A stretch of DNA of 57,978 nt, taken from the NCBI GenBank assembly GCA_001940895.1, contig MSGY01000012.1, positions 1-57,978 of the forward strand, in the 5' to 3' direction. Below, piece after piece: positions 44,421 to 53,600 of this stretch. This DNA comes from Christensenellaceae bacterium Phil10. Its GTDB lineage: Bacteria; Bacillota; Clostridia; Christensenellales; CAG-917. Position 1 is the first letter of the stretch. Each line of letters starts with the position of its first letter. The position numbers were made by a program, and so were the translations under genes. The notes below the pieces were generated by a model that did no database searches, was not told where the DNA came from, and worked only from the letters and a program-made list of their open reading frames with translations.

Positions 44421-45062
44421 TTACGCTTTTATCCAGCTTTCGTCCGAAGGATTATCCCTGAACGCAATCAGTCTTTTAACGTGGGACGGCGCGACGTATC
44501 CTTCTTCGGCCGCCGCTTTCGCAACCTCGTCGAAATTCGTTAAACTGACGTTTCTAACGTTTTCTGCGGCAAGTCTTTCCGCGCCGCGCTTCATCCCATA
44601 GGTAAAAATACTTACGATTCCCAGCACGTTTGCGCCTTCCTCTTTCAGTGCGTCGACGACTTCCATCACGCTGCCGCCCGTAGAGATTAAATCCTCGACG
44701 ACAACGACTTTCTGACCTTTTTCGAGTTTTCCTTCGATACGGTTCTGCCTTCCGTGGTCTTTTGCGCCCGAACGGACGTAACCCATCGGCAGATTGAGTA
44801 TATGCGCGGTAATGGCGGCGTGCGCTATGCCGGCCGTCGACGTCCCCATAAGGACTTCGGCTTCGGGATATTCCCTTTTTATCGTTTCCGCAAGGGCGTT
44901 TTCAACGTCGTTCCTCACCTCGGGCGCGGTAAGCGTAAGACGGTTGTCGCAATATACGGGGCTTTTAATGCCGCTTGCCCAGACAAAGGGCTCGTCGGGA
45001 CGGAAAAACACGGCCCCTATTTTTAAAAGGTCTTTTGCAATGATTTTTTCTGTATTCTCCAT
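44421..45062 (-). CDS. pyrE: Orotate phosphoribosyltransferase
   Basis: A 213-residue enzyme joining orotate to PRPP to give OMP. It carries the PRPP-binding motif VVVVEDLISTGGS (about residues 118-130), the flexible-loop region RSGAKDHGRQNRIEG and N-terminal WASGIKSPVYCDNR. AAAAGGAGAG lies ahead of the ATG. It is between pyrF and pyrB in the UMP operon. Length is that of the short bacterial type. Confidence 0.96.
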   Translation of the reverse strand: MENTEKIIAKDLLKIGAVFFRPDEPFVWASGIKSPVYCDNRLTLTAPEVRNDVENALAETIKREYPEAEVLMGTSTAGIAHAAITAHILNLPMGYVRSGAKDHGRQNRIEGKLEKGQKVVVVEDLISTGGSVMEVVDALKEEGANVLGIVSIFTYGMKRGAERLAAENVRNVSLTNFDEVAKAAAEEGYVAPSHVKRLIAFRDNPSDESWIKA

Positions 45063-45084
45063 AAAAACACTCTCCTTTTCGCGG

Positions 45085-45786
45085 TTATCTTCCCAAAAAT
45101 TCTTTCAGACAACGTTCGTATGCCTTAACGGGGTCGGAAGCAGCCGTAACGGGTCTGCCGACAACGATATAATCCGACCCGAGTTCCCTTGCTCTTTCAG
45201 GGGTGGCAATGCGTTTCTGGTCCCCTTGTTCGCCTTCGGGAAAACGTACGCCGGGCGTAACGGTAAGAAAACCGTTTCCGCAGAATTCGTGCACTTTTCC
45301 CGCTTCGAGCGGCGAACACACTACGCCGTCAAGTCCCGCGTTTTTTGCGTTTAAGGCATAACTTTTTACGGTATTTTCCATCGTATCGCCTATTAGAAGT
45401 TCGTTTTTCAAAGCGTCCTCGTCGGTGCTTGTAAGTTGCGTTACCGCAATCAGCAGGGGTCTCGTCCCGTCCTCTCTCGTAAGCCCTTTCAGGGCGGCCC
45501 TCATCATACGGCTCGTGCCTGCGGCGTGCAGATTGCACATATCGACTTCCAGCGACGACAGCACTCTCATCGCCTTTTCGACCGTATTTGGAATATCGTG
45601 CAACTTTAAATCGAGAAAAATTTTGTGTCCTCTTTTCTTGATTTCCCTCACAATCGACGGCCCTTCGGCGTAATAGAGTTCCATCCCTATTTTGACGAAA
45701 GGCTTTTCGTCGCCGAACCTATCGAGAAACGCATAAGTTTCTTCCGCGCTTTTAAAATCGAGCGCGATAATTACGTCTTCAGCCAT
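45085..45786 (-). CDS. pyrF: Orotidine 5'-phosphate decarboxylase
   Basis: A 233-residue TIM-barrel enzyme producing UMP, the last step of the pathway. The catalytic FLDLKLHDIPNTVEKAM motif (D-x-K-x-x-D) is intact, with TPGVRFPEGEQGDQKR and VVGRPVTAASDP at the phosphate site. The start overlaps pyrD by eight bases with GGAGGAG as ribosome-binding site, so the two are coupled. Confidence 0.96.
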   Translation of the reverse strand: MAEDVIIALDFKSAEETYAFLDRFGDEKPFVKIGMELYYAEGPSIVREIKKRGHKIFLDLKLHDIPNTVEKAMRVLSSLEVDMCNLHAAGTSRMMRAALKGLTREDGTRPLLIAVTQLTSTDEDALKNELLIGDTMENTVKSYALNAKNAGLDGVVCSPLEAGKVHEFCGNGFLTVTPGVRFPEGEQGDQKRIATPERARELGSDYIVVGRPVTAASDPVKAYERCLKEFLGR

Positions 45787-46696
45787 TGTGTGCTCCTCCT
45801 ATGATATCTTTCAGACTGTTTATGCCGTATTTTTCCATAACCGCGGGCAACGCTTCGACAATCTCCTTCGAGGCGTACGGGTTTATAAGATTGGCGGTGC
45901 CTACTCCTACCGCGCTTGCCCCCGCAAGCATCATTTCGACAACGTCTTCGGCACAGGAAACTCCGCCCATTCCGATAATCGGAATTTTCACCGCCTCGTA
46001 AACCTGATAAACCATTCGCAACGCAACGGGAAAAACGCCCTTTCCCGAATAACCCGCTATTTTATTTGCCACAACGGGCTTTTTGCTTTTCAGGTCGACG
46101 CGCATTCCCGTCATAGTGTTGATAAGCGAAATTCCGTCCGCACCGCCGTCCTCGCACGCTTTTGCGACGGATACTATATCGGTAACGTTTGGCGTGAGTT
46201 TCATGTAAACGGGCTTTTCGGTAACGCTTTTCAGTCTTTTAACTATATTATAAACGTTTTCGCAGGAAGTGCCGTGGGCCATTCCCCCGTCTTTGACGTT
46301 CGGGCAACTCACGTTGATTTCGAGAATTCCGACCTGTTCTTCTTTCCCGAAAGCCTCGGCAAGTCTTGCGTACTCGTCGATATTCGCTCCTCCAAGATTT
46401 GCTATTACCTTTTTCCCGAAATATTTTTTCATTTCGGGAAGTTCCTCCGATATGACGTGCTCCATACCGGGATTCTGCAGACCGATAGAATTTATGATTC
46501 CCGCAGGACATTCGGCTATTCTCGGCGTAGGATTTCCGAATCGCGGTTCGACCGTCGTACCCTTGAACGAGAACGTGCCGAGTATATTGATATCGTACAA
46601 TTCCGCAAATTCTTTGCCGTATCCGAAGGTGCCGCTTGCGGGTATTACGGGATTATCCAGCTCCCACCCCGATAAGGTAACTTTTGTGTCTACCAT
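45779..46696 (-). CDS. pyrD: Dihydroorotate dehydrogenase, type 1B catalytic subunit
   Basis: A 305-residue FMN enzyme oxidising dihydroorotate to orotate. It has PVIPASGTFGYG near the N-terminus, NVSCPNVKDGGMAHG (active-site cysteine of class 1), KLTPNVTDIVSVAKA and MGGVSCAEDVVEMMLAGASAVGVGTA at the FMN phosphate site. With the adjacent PyrK it forms the NAD-linked type 1B heterotetramer. It overlaps pyrK by seven bases and pyrF by eight. Confidence 0.96.
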   Translation of the reverse strand: MVDTKVTLSGWELDNPVIPASGTFGYGKEFAELYDINILGTFSFKGTTVEPRFGNPTPRIAECPAGIINSIGLQNPGMEHVISEELPEMKKYFGKKVIANLGGANIDEYARLAEAFGKEEQVGILEINVSCPNVKDGGMAHGTSCENVYNIVKRLKSVTEKPVYMKLTPNVTDIVSVAKACEDGGADGISLINTMTGMRVDLKSKKPVVANKIAGYSGKGVFPVALRMVYQVYEAVKIPIIGMGGVSCAEDVVEMMLAGASAVGVGTANLINPYASKEIVEALPAVMEKYGINSLKDIIGGAHNG

Positions 46697-47421
46697 ATGA
46701 TTTCTCCTCTTTTCAGCACGGGACCGTCCTTGCAGATACGTTTGCTGCCGTATTTTGTCTTACACGAACATCCCATACACGCGCCGAAGCCGCAACCCAT
46801 GCGCTCCTCAAAACTGTATTCGCCGTCCGATTTTACCGTTTTCTCGACCGCTTTGAACATAGCCTCCGGCCCGCAGGCATAAAAATAGGTATAGTCGAGT
46901 TTTCCGATTACGTCGGTAACGTAACCTTTTATACCGTAGCTTCCGTCGACCGTCGTTACGTGCGTTTCGGCGCCTGCCGCCTTGAATTCGTCCTCGTAAA
47001 ATACCTCGTTACGGCTGTTGAATCCAAGCACCGCAACCGGACGCGCGCCCGCTCTGACGAGCGCCTTGCAAAGCATATACATAGGAGGCACGCCGGCTCC
47101 GCCGCCTATCAGAAGCGGTCTCTTCCCTCCCGCGCCGACGTCGTATCCGTTGCCGAGCCCCGAAAGGACGTCCATCGTTTCTCCCGGGCGTATACGGCTC
47201 ATTATTTCCGTTCCTTTTCCTACCGTTTTATATACGACCGTCAAAATTCCGTTTTCGACGTCGCACACGGATATAGGCCTGCGAAGATAGCATCCTTCAA
47301 CCGCAAAATTCACGAATTGTCCCGGTGCGGTTATCGATGAAAAATCCCCGCTTAAACGCATTTCATAAGTGTTTTCCGCTATTTTCGCGTTTCCTGTTAC
47401 CTTTGGAAAAATTCTTTCCAC
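46690..47421 (-). CDS. pyrK: Dihydroorotate dehydrogenase electron-transfer subunit
   Basis: A 243-residue FAD and 2Fe-2S protein that passes electrons from PyrD to NAD. It has the ferredoxin-reductase fold with RRPISVCDVE (FAD), GGGAGVPPMYMLCKAL (NAD) and the cluster cysteines in MGCGFGACMGCSCKT followed by RICKDGPVL. This matches the PyrK pattern C-x4-C-x2-C-x(n)-C. It sits 61 bases downstream of carB with GGAG-type ribosome-binding sequence, and overlaps pyrD. Confidence 0.95.
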   Translation of the reverse strand: MERIFPKVTGNAKIAENTYEMRLSGDFSSITAPGQFVNFAVEGCYLRRPISVCDVENGILTVVYKTVGKGTEIMSRIRPGETMDVLSGLGNGYDVGAGGKRPLLIGGGAGVPPMYMLCKALVRAGARPVAVLGFNSRNEVFYEDEFKAAGAETHVTTVDGSYGIKGYVTDVIGKLDYTYFYACGPEAMFKAVEKTVKSDGEYSFEERMGCGFGACMGCSCKTKYGSKRICKDGPVLKRGEIIW

Positions 47422-47482
47422 GACTTAACTCCTTTTTAAATTTTTCTGTATTAAAAGCACTTTATCGCCGATAAACAGTTCG

Positions 47483-50400
47483 TTAACTGTCGATTGTGGA
47501 AACACAAAGCGTAGTTTCTTCCAGCACGTCCAGCAATACCCGCACCGTATCGAGCGCGGTAAAGGTGGTGATATTGTTTTCTATAGCGGTTTTTCTGATG
47601 AGATATCCGTCGTTGCTTACGCTGTTTTTCGAGACGTCTCCGGTATTTATTACATAGGCGATATGTCCCTGTCTCAGCGCGTCGGGAATGTCGTGCGAAC
47701 CGTCGCTGATTTTTTTAAGAACGCGCGTTCTTATGCCGTTTTTCTTCAGAAACGCCGCGGTCCCTCCCGTTGCCTCGATATTGAAACCGAGATTATAAAA
47801 TCTTCGCACGAGAGGCAACGCTTCCTCTTTGTCCTTATCGCAGACCGTAACGAGTACGGTGCCGTAATTATGCAGTTTCATACCCGACGCCTGCAACGCC
47901 TTATACAGCGCGCGATTGAGTTTGTCGTCGTAGCCGATTGCCTCGCCCGTCGATTTCATTTCGGGCGAAAGATATGCGTCGAGACCTCTTATCTTCGAGA
48001 ACGAGAATACCGGCACTTTAACGTATCTCCGTTTCTTTTCCTCGGGATAAATTCCGAAAATGCCCTGCTCTTTAAGGCTCTTTCCGAGGATTACTTCTGT
48101 TGCGATATCCGCAAGGGAATATCCCGTAGCTTTGGACAGGAACGGCACGGTGCGCGACGAACGCGGGTTAACCTCGATAATATAAACTCTGTCCTGTTTG
48201 TCCACTATAAACTGAATGTTGAAAAGCCCCACTATGCCGATTGCAAGCCCCAGTTTTTTCGCATATTCGAGTATCGTGCCCTTTACTTTATCGGAAATAC
48301 TGAAAGGAGGATAAACGCTTATGCTGTCTCCGCTGTGAACGCCCGTTTTCTCGACGAGTTCCATTATTCCCGGAACGAAAACGTCCCTGCCGTCGCACAC
48401 GGCATCGACCTCGACTTCTTTTCCGACGATGTATTTGTCCACGAGGACGGGTTTTTCCTCGCTTATCTCGACCGCCGTCTGCAAATATCTGCGAAGTCCT
48501 TCCTCGTCGGCTACAATCTGCATTGCGCGCCCGCCGAGAACGAACGAGGGACGTACGAGAACGGGATATCCCGCTTCCTCTGCCGCTTTGACGCCGTCCT
48601 CGACGTTTGTAACCGCTCTTCCGACGGGTTTCGGAATATCGAGTTTTTCAAGCAGTTTTTCAAAAATATCGCGGTCCTCCGCCTTATCGATGGCGTCGCA
48701 ATCGGTTCCTATTATGTTCACGCCGTTTTCTTTAAGCGATTCGGCAAGATTTATTGCCGTCTGTCCTCCGAGAGACGCAATCACTCCGTACGGTTTTTCA
48801 AGATCGACGACGTTCATGACGTCCTCGGGCGTAAGCGGCTCGAAGTACAGTTTATCCGAAGTCGTGTAGTCGGTTGAAACGGTCTCGGGGTTATTGTTGA
48901 TTATGATTGCCTCGTAACCCGCTTTTTTTATGGTCTGCACCGCGTGCACCGTCGAATAATCGAATTCCACGCCCTGCCCGATACGTATAGGTCCCGCGCC
49001 GAGAACGACGATTTTCTTTTTTCCGCCGTCGGTTTTCGCATCGTTTTCCCGTCCGTCATAGGTGGAATAATAGTAAGGTATATATGCGTCGAATTCCGAC
49101 GCGCACGAGTCGATTGCCTTATATACGGGCAATATTTCGTTCTTTTTACGCATCGAACGCACGGTTTTTTCGTCCGTATTCCACAATCTTGCCACCGCTT
49201 TATCCGAAAATCCGTATTTTTTACATTCTTTAAGCGTTCCTACGTCCATAGGATTTGCTTTCGCTTCGTTTTCGAGCGCTACGATATGCGCGATTTTCGA
49301 TATGAAAAACCTATCGGTTTGCGTAATGCGGGCTATATCCTTTTCGTCCGCTCCTCTGCGCAACAGTTCGGCAATCATAAACAATCTGTCGTCCGTCGCC
49401 TCTTTCACGTATTCCCACAGTTCGGAAAGGGTCATCGATTCGGCCTTGCGGGAAAACAGGTGATACGCGCCGATTTCAAGCGAACGCACCGCTTTAAGAA
49501 GACTTTCCTCGAAGTTTCTTCCCACGCTCATTACTTCTCCCGTAGCCTTCATCTGCGTTGAAAGACGATTGCTCGCGCCCGCAAACTTATCGAACGGGAA
49601 ACGTGGCATTTTAGTTACCACGTAATCGAGCGACGGCTCGAAACATGCGGGAGTATTCGGAAGTTGAATTTCGTCGAGAGTAAGTCCGACTGCTATTTTT
49701 GCCGACACTCTCGCAATGGGAAACCCGCTTGCCTTGCTTGCAAGCGCCGACGAACGGGACACTCTCGGATTAACCTCGATAACGTAATAATCGAAGGAGT
49801 TCGGGTCAAGTGCGAACTGTACGTTGCATCCTCCCTCTATTTTCAGCGCCCTTATTATTTTCAGCGCGCTGTTGCGGAGCATCTGATACTCTTTGTTGGT
49901 AAGCGTCTGACTGGGACAAACGACGACGGAATCTCCCGTGTGAACGCCTACGGGGTCGACGTTTTCCATATTGCAGACCGTTATCGCGGTATCTGCCGAA
50001 TCCCTTATGACTTCGTATTCGATTTCTTTGAAACCTTTTACGCTTTTTTCAATCAACACCTGTCCTACGGGCGATAATTCGAGCGCGTTTTCAAGCAGCG
50101 CGGACAGTTCGTTTTCGTCGGACGCAAATCCACCGCCCGTGCCGCCGAGCGTGAACGCGGGACGAAGAACGACGGGAAAACCTATTCTTTTTGCCGCGGC
50201 AATGCCCTCTTCGAAACTTTCGGCAATTTCGGAAGGACACACCGGTTCGCCTATTCTTTCGCACAGTTCTTTGAACAATTCACGGTCCTCTGCCGTTTCT
50301 ATGCTTTCGCTTTTGGTGCCGAGAAGTTCGACGCCGCATTCTTTAAGCACGCCTTTTTTCTCAAGTTGCATCGCAAGATTGAGTCCCGTCTGCCCGCCTA

Positions 50401-50668
50401 TGCCCGGTATAATCGCGTCGGGTCTCTCGTAACGAATGATTTTAGCCGTGTATTCGAGGGTCAGAGGCTCCATATATACCTTGTCGGCAATCATCGTATC
50501 CGTCATAATGGTGGCCGGATTCGAGTTGCACAGCACGACCTCGTATCCCTCTTCTTTAAGCGCTATGCAGGCCTGCGTTCCCGCATAATCGAATTCCGCG
50601 GCCTGACCTATCACGATAGGGCCGCTGCCGATTACCATAATCTTTTTCAAATCCTTTCTGTTGGGCAT
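47483..50668 (-). CDS. carB: Carbamoyl-phosphate synthase large subunit
   Basis: A 1061-residue enzyme made of two homologous ATP-grasp halves: [20 protein letters not shown] in the first and [18 protein letters not shown] in the second. The C-terminal MGS-like domain (from about 930) is the usual site of allosteric control by UMP or ornithine. It makes carbamoyl phosphate for PyrB with ammonia from CarA. Length is normal. It starts four bases after the carA stop. Whether arginine genes share this enzyme cannot be told here. Confidence 0.97.
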   Translation of the reverse strand: MPNRKDLKKIMVIGSGPIVIGQAAEFDYAGTQACIALKEEGYEVVLCNSNPATIMTDTMIADKVYMEPLTLEYTAKIIRYERPDAIIPGIGGQTGLNLAMQLEKKGVLKECGVELLGTKSESIETAEDRELFKELCERIGEPVCPSEIAESFEEGIAAAKRIGFPVVLRPAFTLGGTGGGFASDENELSALLENALELSPVGQVLIEKSVKGFKEIEYEVIRDSADTAITVCNMENVDPVGVHTGDSVVVCPSQTLTNKEYQMLRNSALKIIRALKIEGGCNVQFALDPNSFDYYVIEVNPRVSRSSALASKASGFPIARVSAKIAVGLTLDEIQLPNTPACFEPSLDYVVTKMPRFPFDKFAGASNRLSTQMKATGEVMSVGRNFEESLLKAVRSLEIGAYHLFSRKAESMTLSELWEYVKEATDDRLFMIAELLRRGADEKDIARITQTDRFFISKIAHIVALENEAKANPMDVGTLKECKKYGFSDKAVARLWNTDEKTVRSMRKKNEILPVYKAIDSCASEFDAYIPYYYSTYDGRENDAKTDGGKKKIVVLGAGPIRIGQGVEFDYSTVHAVQTIKKAGYEAIIINNNPETVSTDYTTSDKLYFEPLTPEDVMNVVDLEKPYGVIASLGGQTAINLAESLKENGVNIIGTDCDAIDKAEDRDIFEKLLEKLDIPKPVGRAVTNVEDGVKAAEEAGYPVLVRPSFVLGGRAMQIVADEEGLRRYLQTAVEISEEKPVLVDKYIVGKEVEVDAVCDGRDVFVPGIMELVEKTGVHSGDSISVYPPFSISDKVKGTILEYAKKLGLAIGIVGLFNIQFIVDKQDRVYIIEVNPRSSRTVPFLSKATGYSLADIATEVILGKSLKEQGIFGIYPEEKKRRYVKVPVFSFSKIRGLDAYLSPEMKSTGEAIGYDDKLNRALYKALQASGMKLHNYGTVLVTVCDKDKEEALPLVRRFYNLGFNIEATGGTAAFLKKNGIRTRVLKKISDGSHDIPDALRQGHIAYVINTGDVSKNSVSNDGYLIRKTAIENNITTFTALDTVRVLLDVLEETTLCVSTIDS

Positions 50669-50672
50669 AGTT

Positions 50673-51758
50673 TTATTTCCTTTTCATCATTTTTACGAAT
50701 TGGTCGAACAAATAGCCGCTGTCCTCCGGGCCGGGCGCGCTTTCGGGATGATATTGCACCGAAAACACTCCGTCTTTTTCGCAACGCAATCCTTCGACCG
50801 TACCGTCAAGCAGGTTTACGTGCGTGATTTCAAGCCCCGTGCCGTCAATTGACGACGCGTCCACGGCGTAACTGTGATTCTGCGACGTGATTTCGACTTT
50901 GCCGGTAAGAAGATTCTTGACGGGATGATTGCCTCCTCTGTGGCCGAATTTGAGTTTATACGTTTTCGCGCCGTACGCGAGAGCAATCATCTGATGTCCG
51001 AGACAAATACCGAAAACGGGAATTTTCCCTTTCATCTTTTTCACGAGTTCTATGACGGGCGTAACGTCGACGGGGTCTCCGGGACCGTTTGACAAAAACA
51101 GTCCGTCGGGTTTCATCTTTTCAATCTGCGAAGCCGGCGTGTCGTACGGAAAAACCGTAACGTCGCAACCTCGCTTGTTGAGAGAACGCAATATGTTCAG
51201 TTTGATTCCGCAGTCAATCGCCGCGACTTTATATTTCGGATTTACAGCGGGCGAAAGCCAAGGTTTTACGGTGGATACGGTAGAAACGGCGTCCTTTCTT
51301 TCGGGCGTCACGGATATTCTTTTCAGCCCCTCCTCAACGCTCACGTCTGCGGAAGTTATAATTCCTTTTCTGCTTCCGAAATCGCGGATGCTTCTTGCGA
51401 GTTTGCGCGTATCTATCCCCTCGATTCCGGGAATACCGCACTCCTCGAGCCATTCCGACAGCGTCTTTTCACTGCGGAAATTAGAAGGCTCGTCGTTATA
51501 TTCGGACACTATCAGCGCGCCGAGCGTAGGCGTTACCGTTTCGTTATCGTCTTTATTTATGCCGTAATTCCCGATTAAAGGATAAGTCGCAACCACTCCC
51601 TGAAAAGTATACGACGGGTCCGAAACGATTTCCTGATACCCCGCCATAGAAGTGTTGAAAACTATTTCAAGCACTCTTTCCTCTTTCGCGCCGAAAGCGT
51701 AGCCGTAATATTCGCTTCCGTCCTCCATTATAAGTTTTCTATCATACTGTCTTGCCAT
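50673..51758 (-). CDS. carA: Carbamoyl-phosphate synthase small subunit
   Basis: A 361-residue glutaminase subunit. The N-terminal CPSase domain includes [17 protein letters not shown]. The C-terminal class I amidotransferase has [31 protein letters not shown] (nucleophile cysteine in GICLGHQ) and the histidine-glutamate pair in [17 protein letters not shown] 51758 has GGAGGGAAGG upstream and fits the family start. The gene begins 31 bases before the end of pyrC, so it is coupled. Confidence 0.96.
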   Translation of the reverse strand: MARQYDRKLIMEDGSEYYGYAFGAKEERVLEIVFNTSMAGYQEIVSDPSYTFQGVVATYPLIGNYGINKDDNETVTPTLGALIVSEYNDEPSNFRSEKTLSEWLEECGIPGIEGIDTRKLARSIRDFGSRKGIITSADVSVEEGLKRISVTPERKDAVSTVSTVKPWLSPAVNPKYKVAAIDCGIKLNILRSLNKRGCDVTVFPYDTPASQIEKMKPDGLFLSNGPGDPVDVTPVIELVKKMKGKIPVFGICLGHQMIALAYGAKTYKLKFGHRGGNHPVKNLLTGKVEITSQNHSYAVDASSIDGTGLEITHVNLLDGTVEGLRCEKDGVFSVQYHPESAPGPEDSGYLFDQFVKMMKRK

Positions 51759-52969
51759 ACGACCTTCCCTCCGCATACCGTCAAAATGCATTTTCCATAT
51801 ACTTCTTCGCCGTCAAACGGCGTACTTTTTCCTTTTGACAAAAACTCCCGTGAGTTTATTCTGAACGGCGTTTTTAAATCGAATATCGCAAAATCGTCTC
51901 TGCTTTTCGGTAACCCGAATCTTTCTCTGGGATTCACGCACATCAGTTTTATCAGCGTTTCAAGCGATATTTCGCCCGTCTTTACAAGCTTCGTGTACAT
52001 AACGGGAAACGCGGTTTCCAATCCCGTTATGCCAAACGCGCTTCCCTTCAGCCCCTTCGATTTTTCCTCCGCCGAATGGGGTGCGTGGTCGGTTGCTATC
52101 ATATCGACGGTGCCGTCTTTGATTCCGTCGATAAGCGCTCTCCTGTCGCTTTCGGAACGAACGGGAGGATTCATTTTAAACCTTCCGTCTTCTTTAAGGT
52201 CGTTTTCGGTCAGAACGAGATAATGCGGCGCAGTCTCACAGGTTACGTCGATACCCTGCCTTTTTGCCCGCCTTATTTCCTCGACGCTCTCTTTCGTCGA
52301 TACGTGGCAAACGTGAAACTTCGCTCCCGTCTCCCCGGCCAGCGCGACGTCCCTCGCAACGGCTGCGAACTCGCTTGCCGAAGATATACCTTTATGATTA
52401 TGCGCCTTTGCGTACGCTCCGTCGTGGATATATCCTCCGAAAAGCAGAGTTTCGTCCTCGCAATGAGCCGCTATAACTTTGTTCATCCGCTTTGCCTCAA
52501 TCATCGCTTCCCTCATTACGTCCGCGTTCCGTACGCCTTTGCCGTCGTCCGAAAAAGCACAGACGAAAGGGGCGATTTCTTCCATATCCGAAAGTTTTTC
52601 GCCTTTTTCGGATTTTGTTATCGACCCGTACGGATACACGGCTATCGTCGCGTCTTTTTTAATGATTTCCGCTTGAATTCCGAGATTTTCTGCACAATCG
52701 GGTACGGGCGAGAGATTCGGCATCGTACAGACGGCGGTGTATCCGCCCCTTGCCGCGGCCTCTGTTCCCGTCAATATGGTTTCTTTATATGAAAAACCCG
52801 GCTCTCTGAAATGGACGTGAACGTCGCACAAGCCGGGTAAAACCGCAATCTCTCCGTCGTCCGAAATCACGGGAACGGAAACGTCGTTTTGAATATAGCG
52901 CTGTATCAGATAATCGTACCGTCGGGAAAGGTCAGGGTCGTTTTGCCGTTTAATATCGCTTTTAAGCAT
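51728..52969 (-). CDS. pyrC: Dihydroorotase
   Basis: A 413-residue amidohydrolase closing the dihydroorotate ring. The zinc ligands and substrate residues lie in LPGLCDVHVHFREPGFSYKET, AAHCEDE, FHVCHVST and ATDHAPHSAEEK. ATG 52969 has AGAGGAGAG ahead. The first 40 residues (SDIKRQNDPDLSRRYDYLIQ) do not resemble the usual N-terminal strands (a K-N-x-x-I-I-D pattern), so the small beta-sandwich domain is shortened or divergent; the active site is complete. First gene of the UMP operon, behind a structured leader. Confidence 0.93.
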   Translation of the reverse strand: MLKSDIKRQNDPDLSRRYDYLIQRYIQNDVSVPVISDDGEIAVLPGLCDVHVHFREPGFSYKETILTGTEAAARGGYTAVCTMPNLSPVPDCAENLGIQAEIIKKDATIAVYPYGSITKSEKGEKLSDMEEIAPFVCAFSDDGKGVRNADVMREAMIEAKRMNKVIAAHCEDETLLFGGYIHDGAYAKAHNHKGISSASEFAAVARDVALAGETGAKFHVCHVSTKESVEEIRRAKRQGIDVTCETAPHYLVLTENDLKEDGRFKMNPPVRSESDRRALIDGIKDGTVDMIATDHAPHSAEEKSKGLKGSAFGITGLETAFPVMYTKLVKTGEISLETLIKLMCVNPRERFGLPKSRDDFAIFDLKTPFRINSREFLSKGKSTPFDGEEVYGKCILTVCGGKVVWQDSMIENL

Positions 52970-52993
52970 TCTCTCCTCTTTGCACCGCGGCAT

Positions 52994-53018
52994 AAAAAAA
53001 CTTGCCGTATCCGACAAG
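52994..53018 (-). terminator. Attenuator in the pyrC leader
   Basis: Minus strand CTTGTC, six-base loop, GGCAAG (one G-U pair), then seven T residues. It lies 25 bases ahead of the pyrC start, inside the transcript. Its 5' arm is also part of the competing long helix described for the leader. Confidence 0.75.
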
Positions 53019-53115
53019 ACCGCACAACGTATCGTTACGTTGCAAAACTCAGGGATTGCTCTCCCTTTTTTTACGTTTCAATCTTATCGGCATCTCTGTG
53101 CGCGTTTAAAAATTT
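53000..53115 (-). promoter_or_regulatory. Structured pyrC leader with mutually exclusive helices
   Basis: On the minus strand CCGATAAGA (53082-53090) pairs with TCTTGTCGG (53011-53019) over nine bases including one G-U. The helix encloses AGGGA/TCCCT (53051-53055 with 53062-53066) and CAACGTA/TACGTTG (53025-53031 with 53036-53042). The 3' strand of the long helix overlaps the 5' arm of the terminator, so only one can form: the arrangement of a riboswitch, protein-binding antiterminator or translation-linked attenuator. No known class (PyrR-type loop, T-box, PRPP) was recognised. Confidence 0.65.
53049..53093 (-). CDS. Possible leader peptide of the pyr operon
   Basis: A 14-codon frame (MPIRLKRKKRESNP) runs from ATG at 53093 to TGA at 53049, inside the pyrC leader. 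ACAGAG just before it is a weak ribosome-binding site. Its start codon touches the 5' strand of the antiterminator-like helix, so a translating ribosome would disrupt that helix. It may also be chance. No family exists at this length. Confidence 0.3.
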   Translation of the reverse strand: MPIRLKRKKRESNP

Positions 53116-53121
53116 CGATTT

Positions 53122-53150
53122 ATTATAACCCCTTTTAAAAAATATATCAA
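53122..53150 (-). promoter_or_regulatory. pyr operon promoter
   Basis: Minus strand TTGATA (53145-53150), 17 bases, TATAAT (53122-53127). Transcription should start near 53115, leaving a leader of about 145 bases. Confidence 0.75.
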
Positions 53151-53399
53151 GGAAACTACCGCCGTTTTTCAAAAAAATTTTATACGCCTCTTATAATCCC
53201 CCCAAAACCTGCTTTAATAAAACGCGCGTGACCAAATCGCGCGGCGCCTATAAAGTCCCGGCAATAAACAAACTTAATAACTAAATAATGTCAACTCTTT
53301 ATAAGCGGTTTTCAGAACCGTTTATCCACGTCCTCTGCCGCGGCAACGCATTGTTTCGCCGCTCTTTTTAAATTGTTTTCAAAATATTCGCAATAAAAG
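53151..53399. other. Intergenic region between pyr operon and tRNA-Ser
   Basis: No gene seen. It contains a 17-base sequence (53159-53175) repeated at 54561-54577, GC-rich inverted sequence around 53222-53242 (cgcgcg either side of tgaccaaat), and a small hairpin cggtt/aaccg (53306-53310 with 53316-53320). Confidence 0.4.
53159..53175 (+). repeat. 17-base direct repeat, left copy
   Basis: ccgccgtttttcaaaaa, identical to 54561-54577. The two copies bracket the tRNA-Ser, the decayed gene and the DUF3592 gene. Confidence 0.5.
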
Positions 53400-53428
53400 T
53401 TGCCAAAATTCCCGAAATGTTGTATATT
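53400..53428 (+). promoter_or_regulatory. tRNA-Ser promoter
   Basis: TTGCCA (53400-53405), 17 bases, TATATT (53423-53428), 35 bases ahead of the tRNA. Confidence 0.65.
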
Positions 53429-53462
53429 ACACACGTTGGGCTAATTCCGCCCGCCTGAATTT

Positions 53463-53553
53463 GGAGAGATATCGAAGTGGTCATAACGAGCCGCACTCGA
53501 AATGCGGTCGTCAGGAAACTGGCGCAAGGGTTCGAATCCCTTTCTCTCCGCCA
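53463..53553 (+). tRNA. tRNA-Ser (anticodon CGA), CCA encoded
   Basis: A 7-bp acceptor stem GGAGAGA/TCTCTCC, D arm with AGTGGTCATAACGA, anticodon stem ccgca/tgcgg with loop CTCGAAA (anticodon CGA at 53498-53500), a long class II variable arm (gtcaggaaactggc) and T arm GGGTTCGAATCCC, followed by G and CCA (53551-53553). It reads UCG, a codon used heavily in this window. A reading frame on the opposite strand here is only its shadow. Confidence 0.96.
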
Positions 53554-53554
53554 C

Positions 53555-53600
53555 AAGCACCCAATTTGAACTTTAAGGGTTCAAACGGGGTGCTTTCTTT
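53555..53600 (+). terminator. tRNA-Ser terminator
   Basis: Outer arms aagcaccc/gggtgctt and inner arms tttgaac/gttcaaa stack into one long hairpin, followed by a T-rich tract. Confidence 0.85.

Noticed and set aside
47663-48877. 404-codon frame opposite carB
   Set aside because: Shadow of the conserved carB sequence; no ribosome-binding site and no recognisable protein features. The same holds for long frames opposite guaB, uvrB, hslO, pyrB and pyrD.
52981-52993. GCACCGCGG near pyrC resembling a T-box antiterminator bulge
   Set aside because: It reads correctly only on the plus strand, which has no gene downstream; on the pyr transcript the motif is inverted.
53511-53600. Extension of a minus-strand frame across tRNA-Ser
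   Set aside because: The EKGIRTLAPVS-type ending is a known artefact of translating tRNA-Ser sequence in reverse. Only the part beyond the terminator was kept as a possible remnant.
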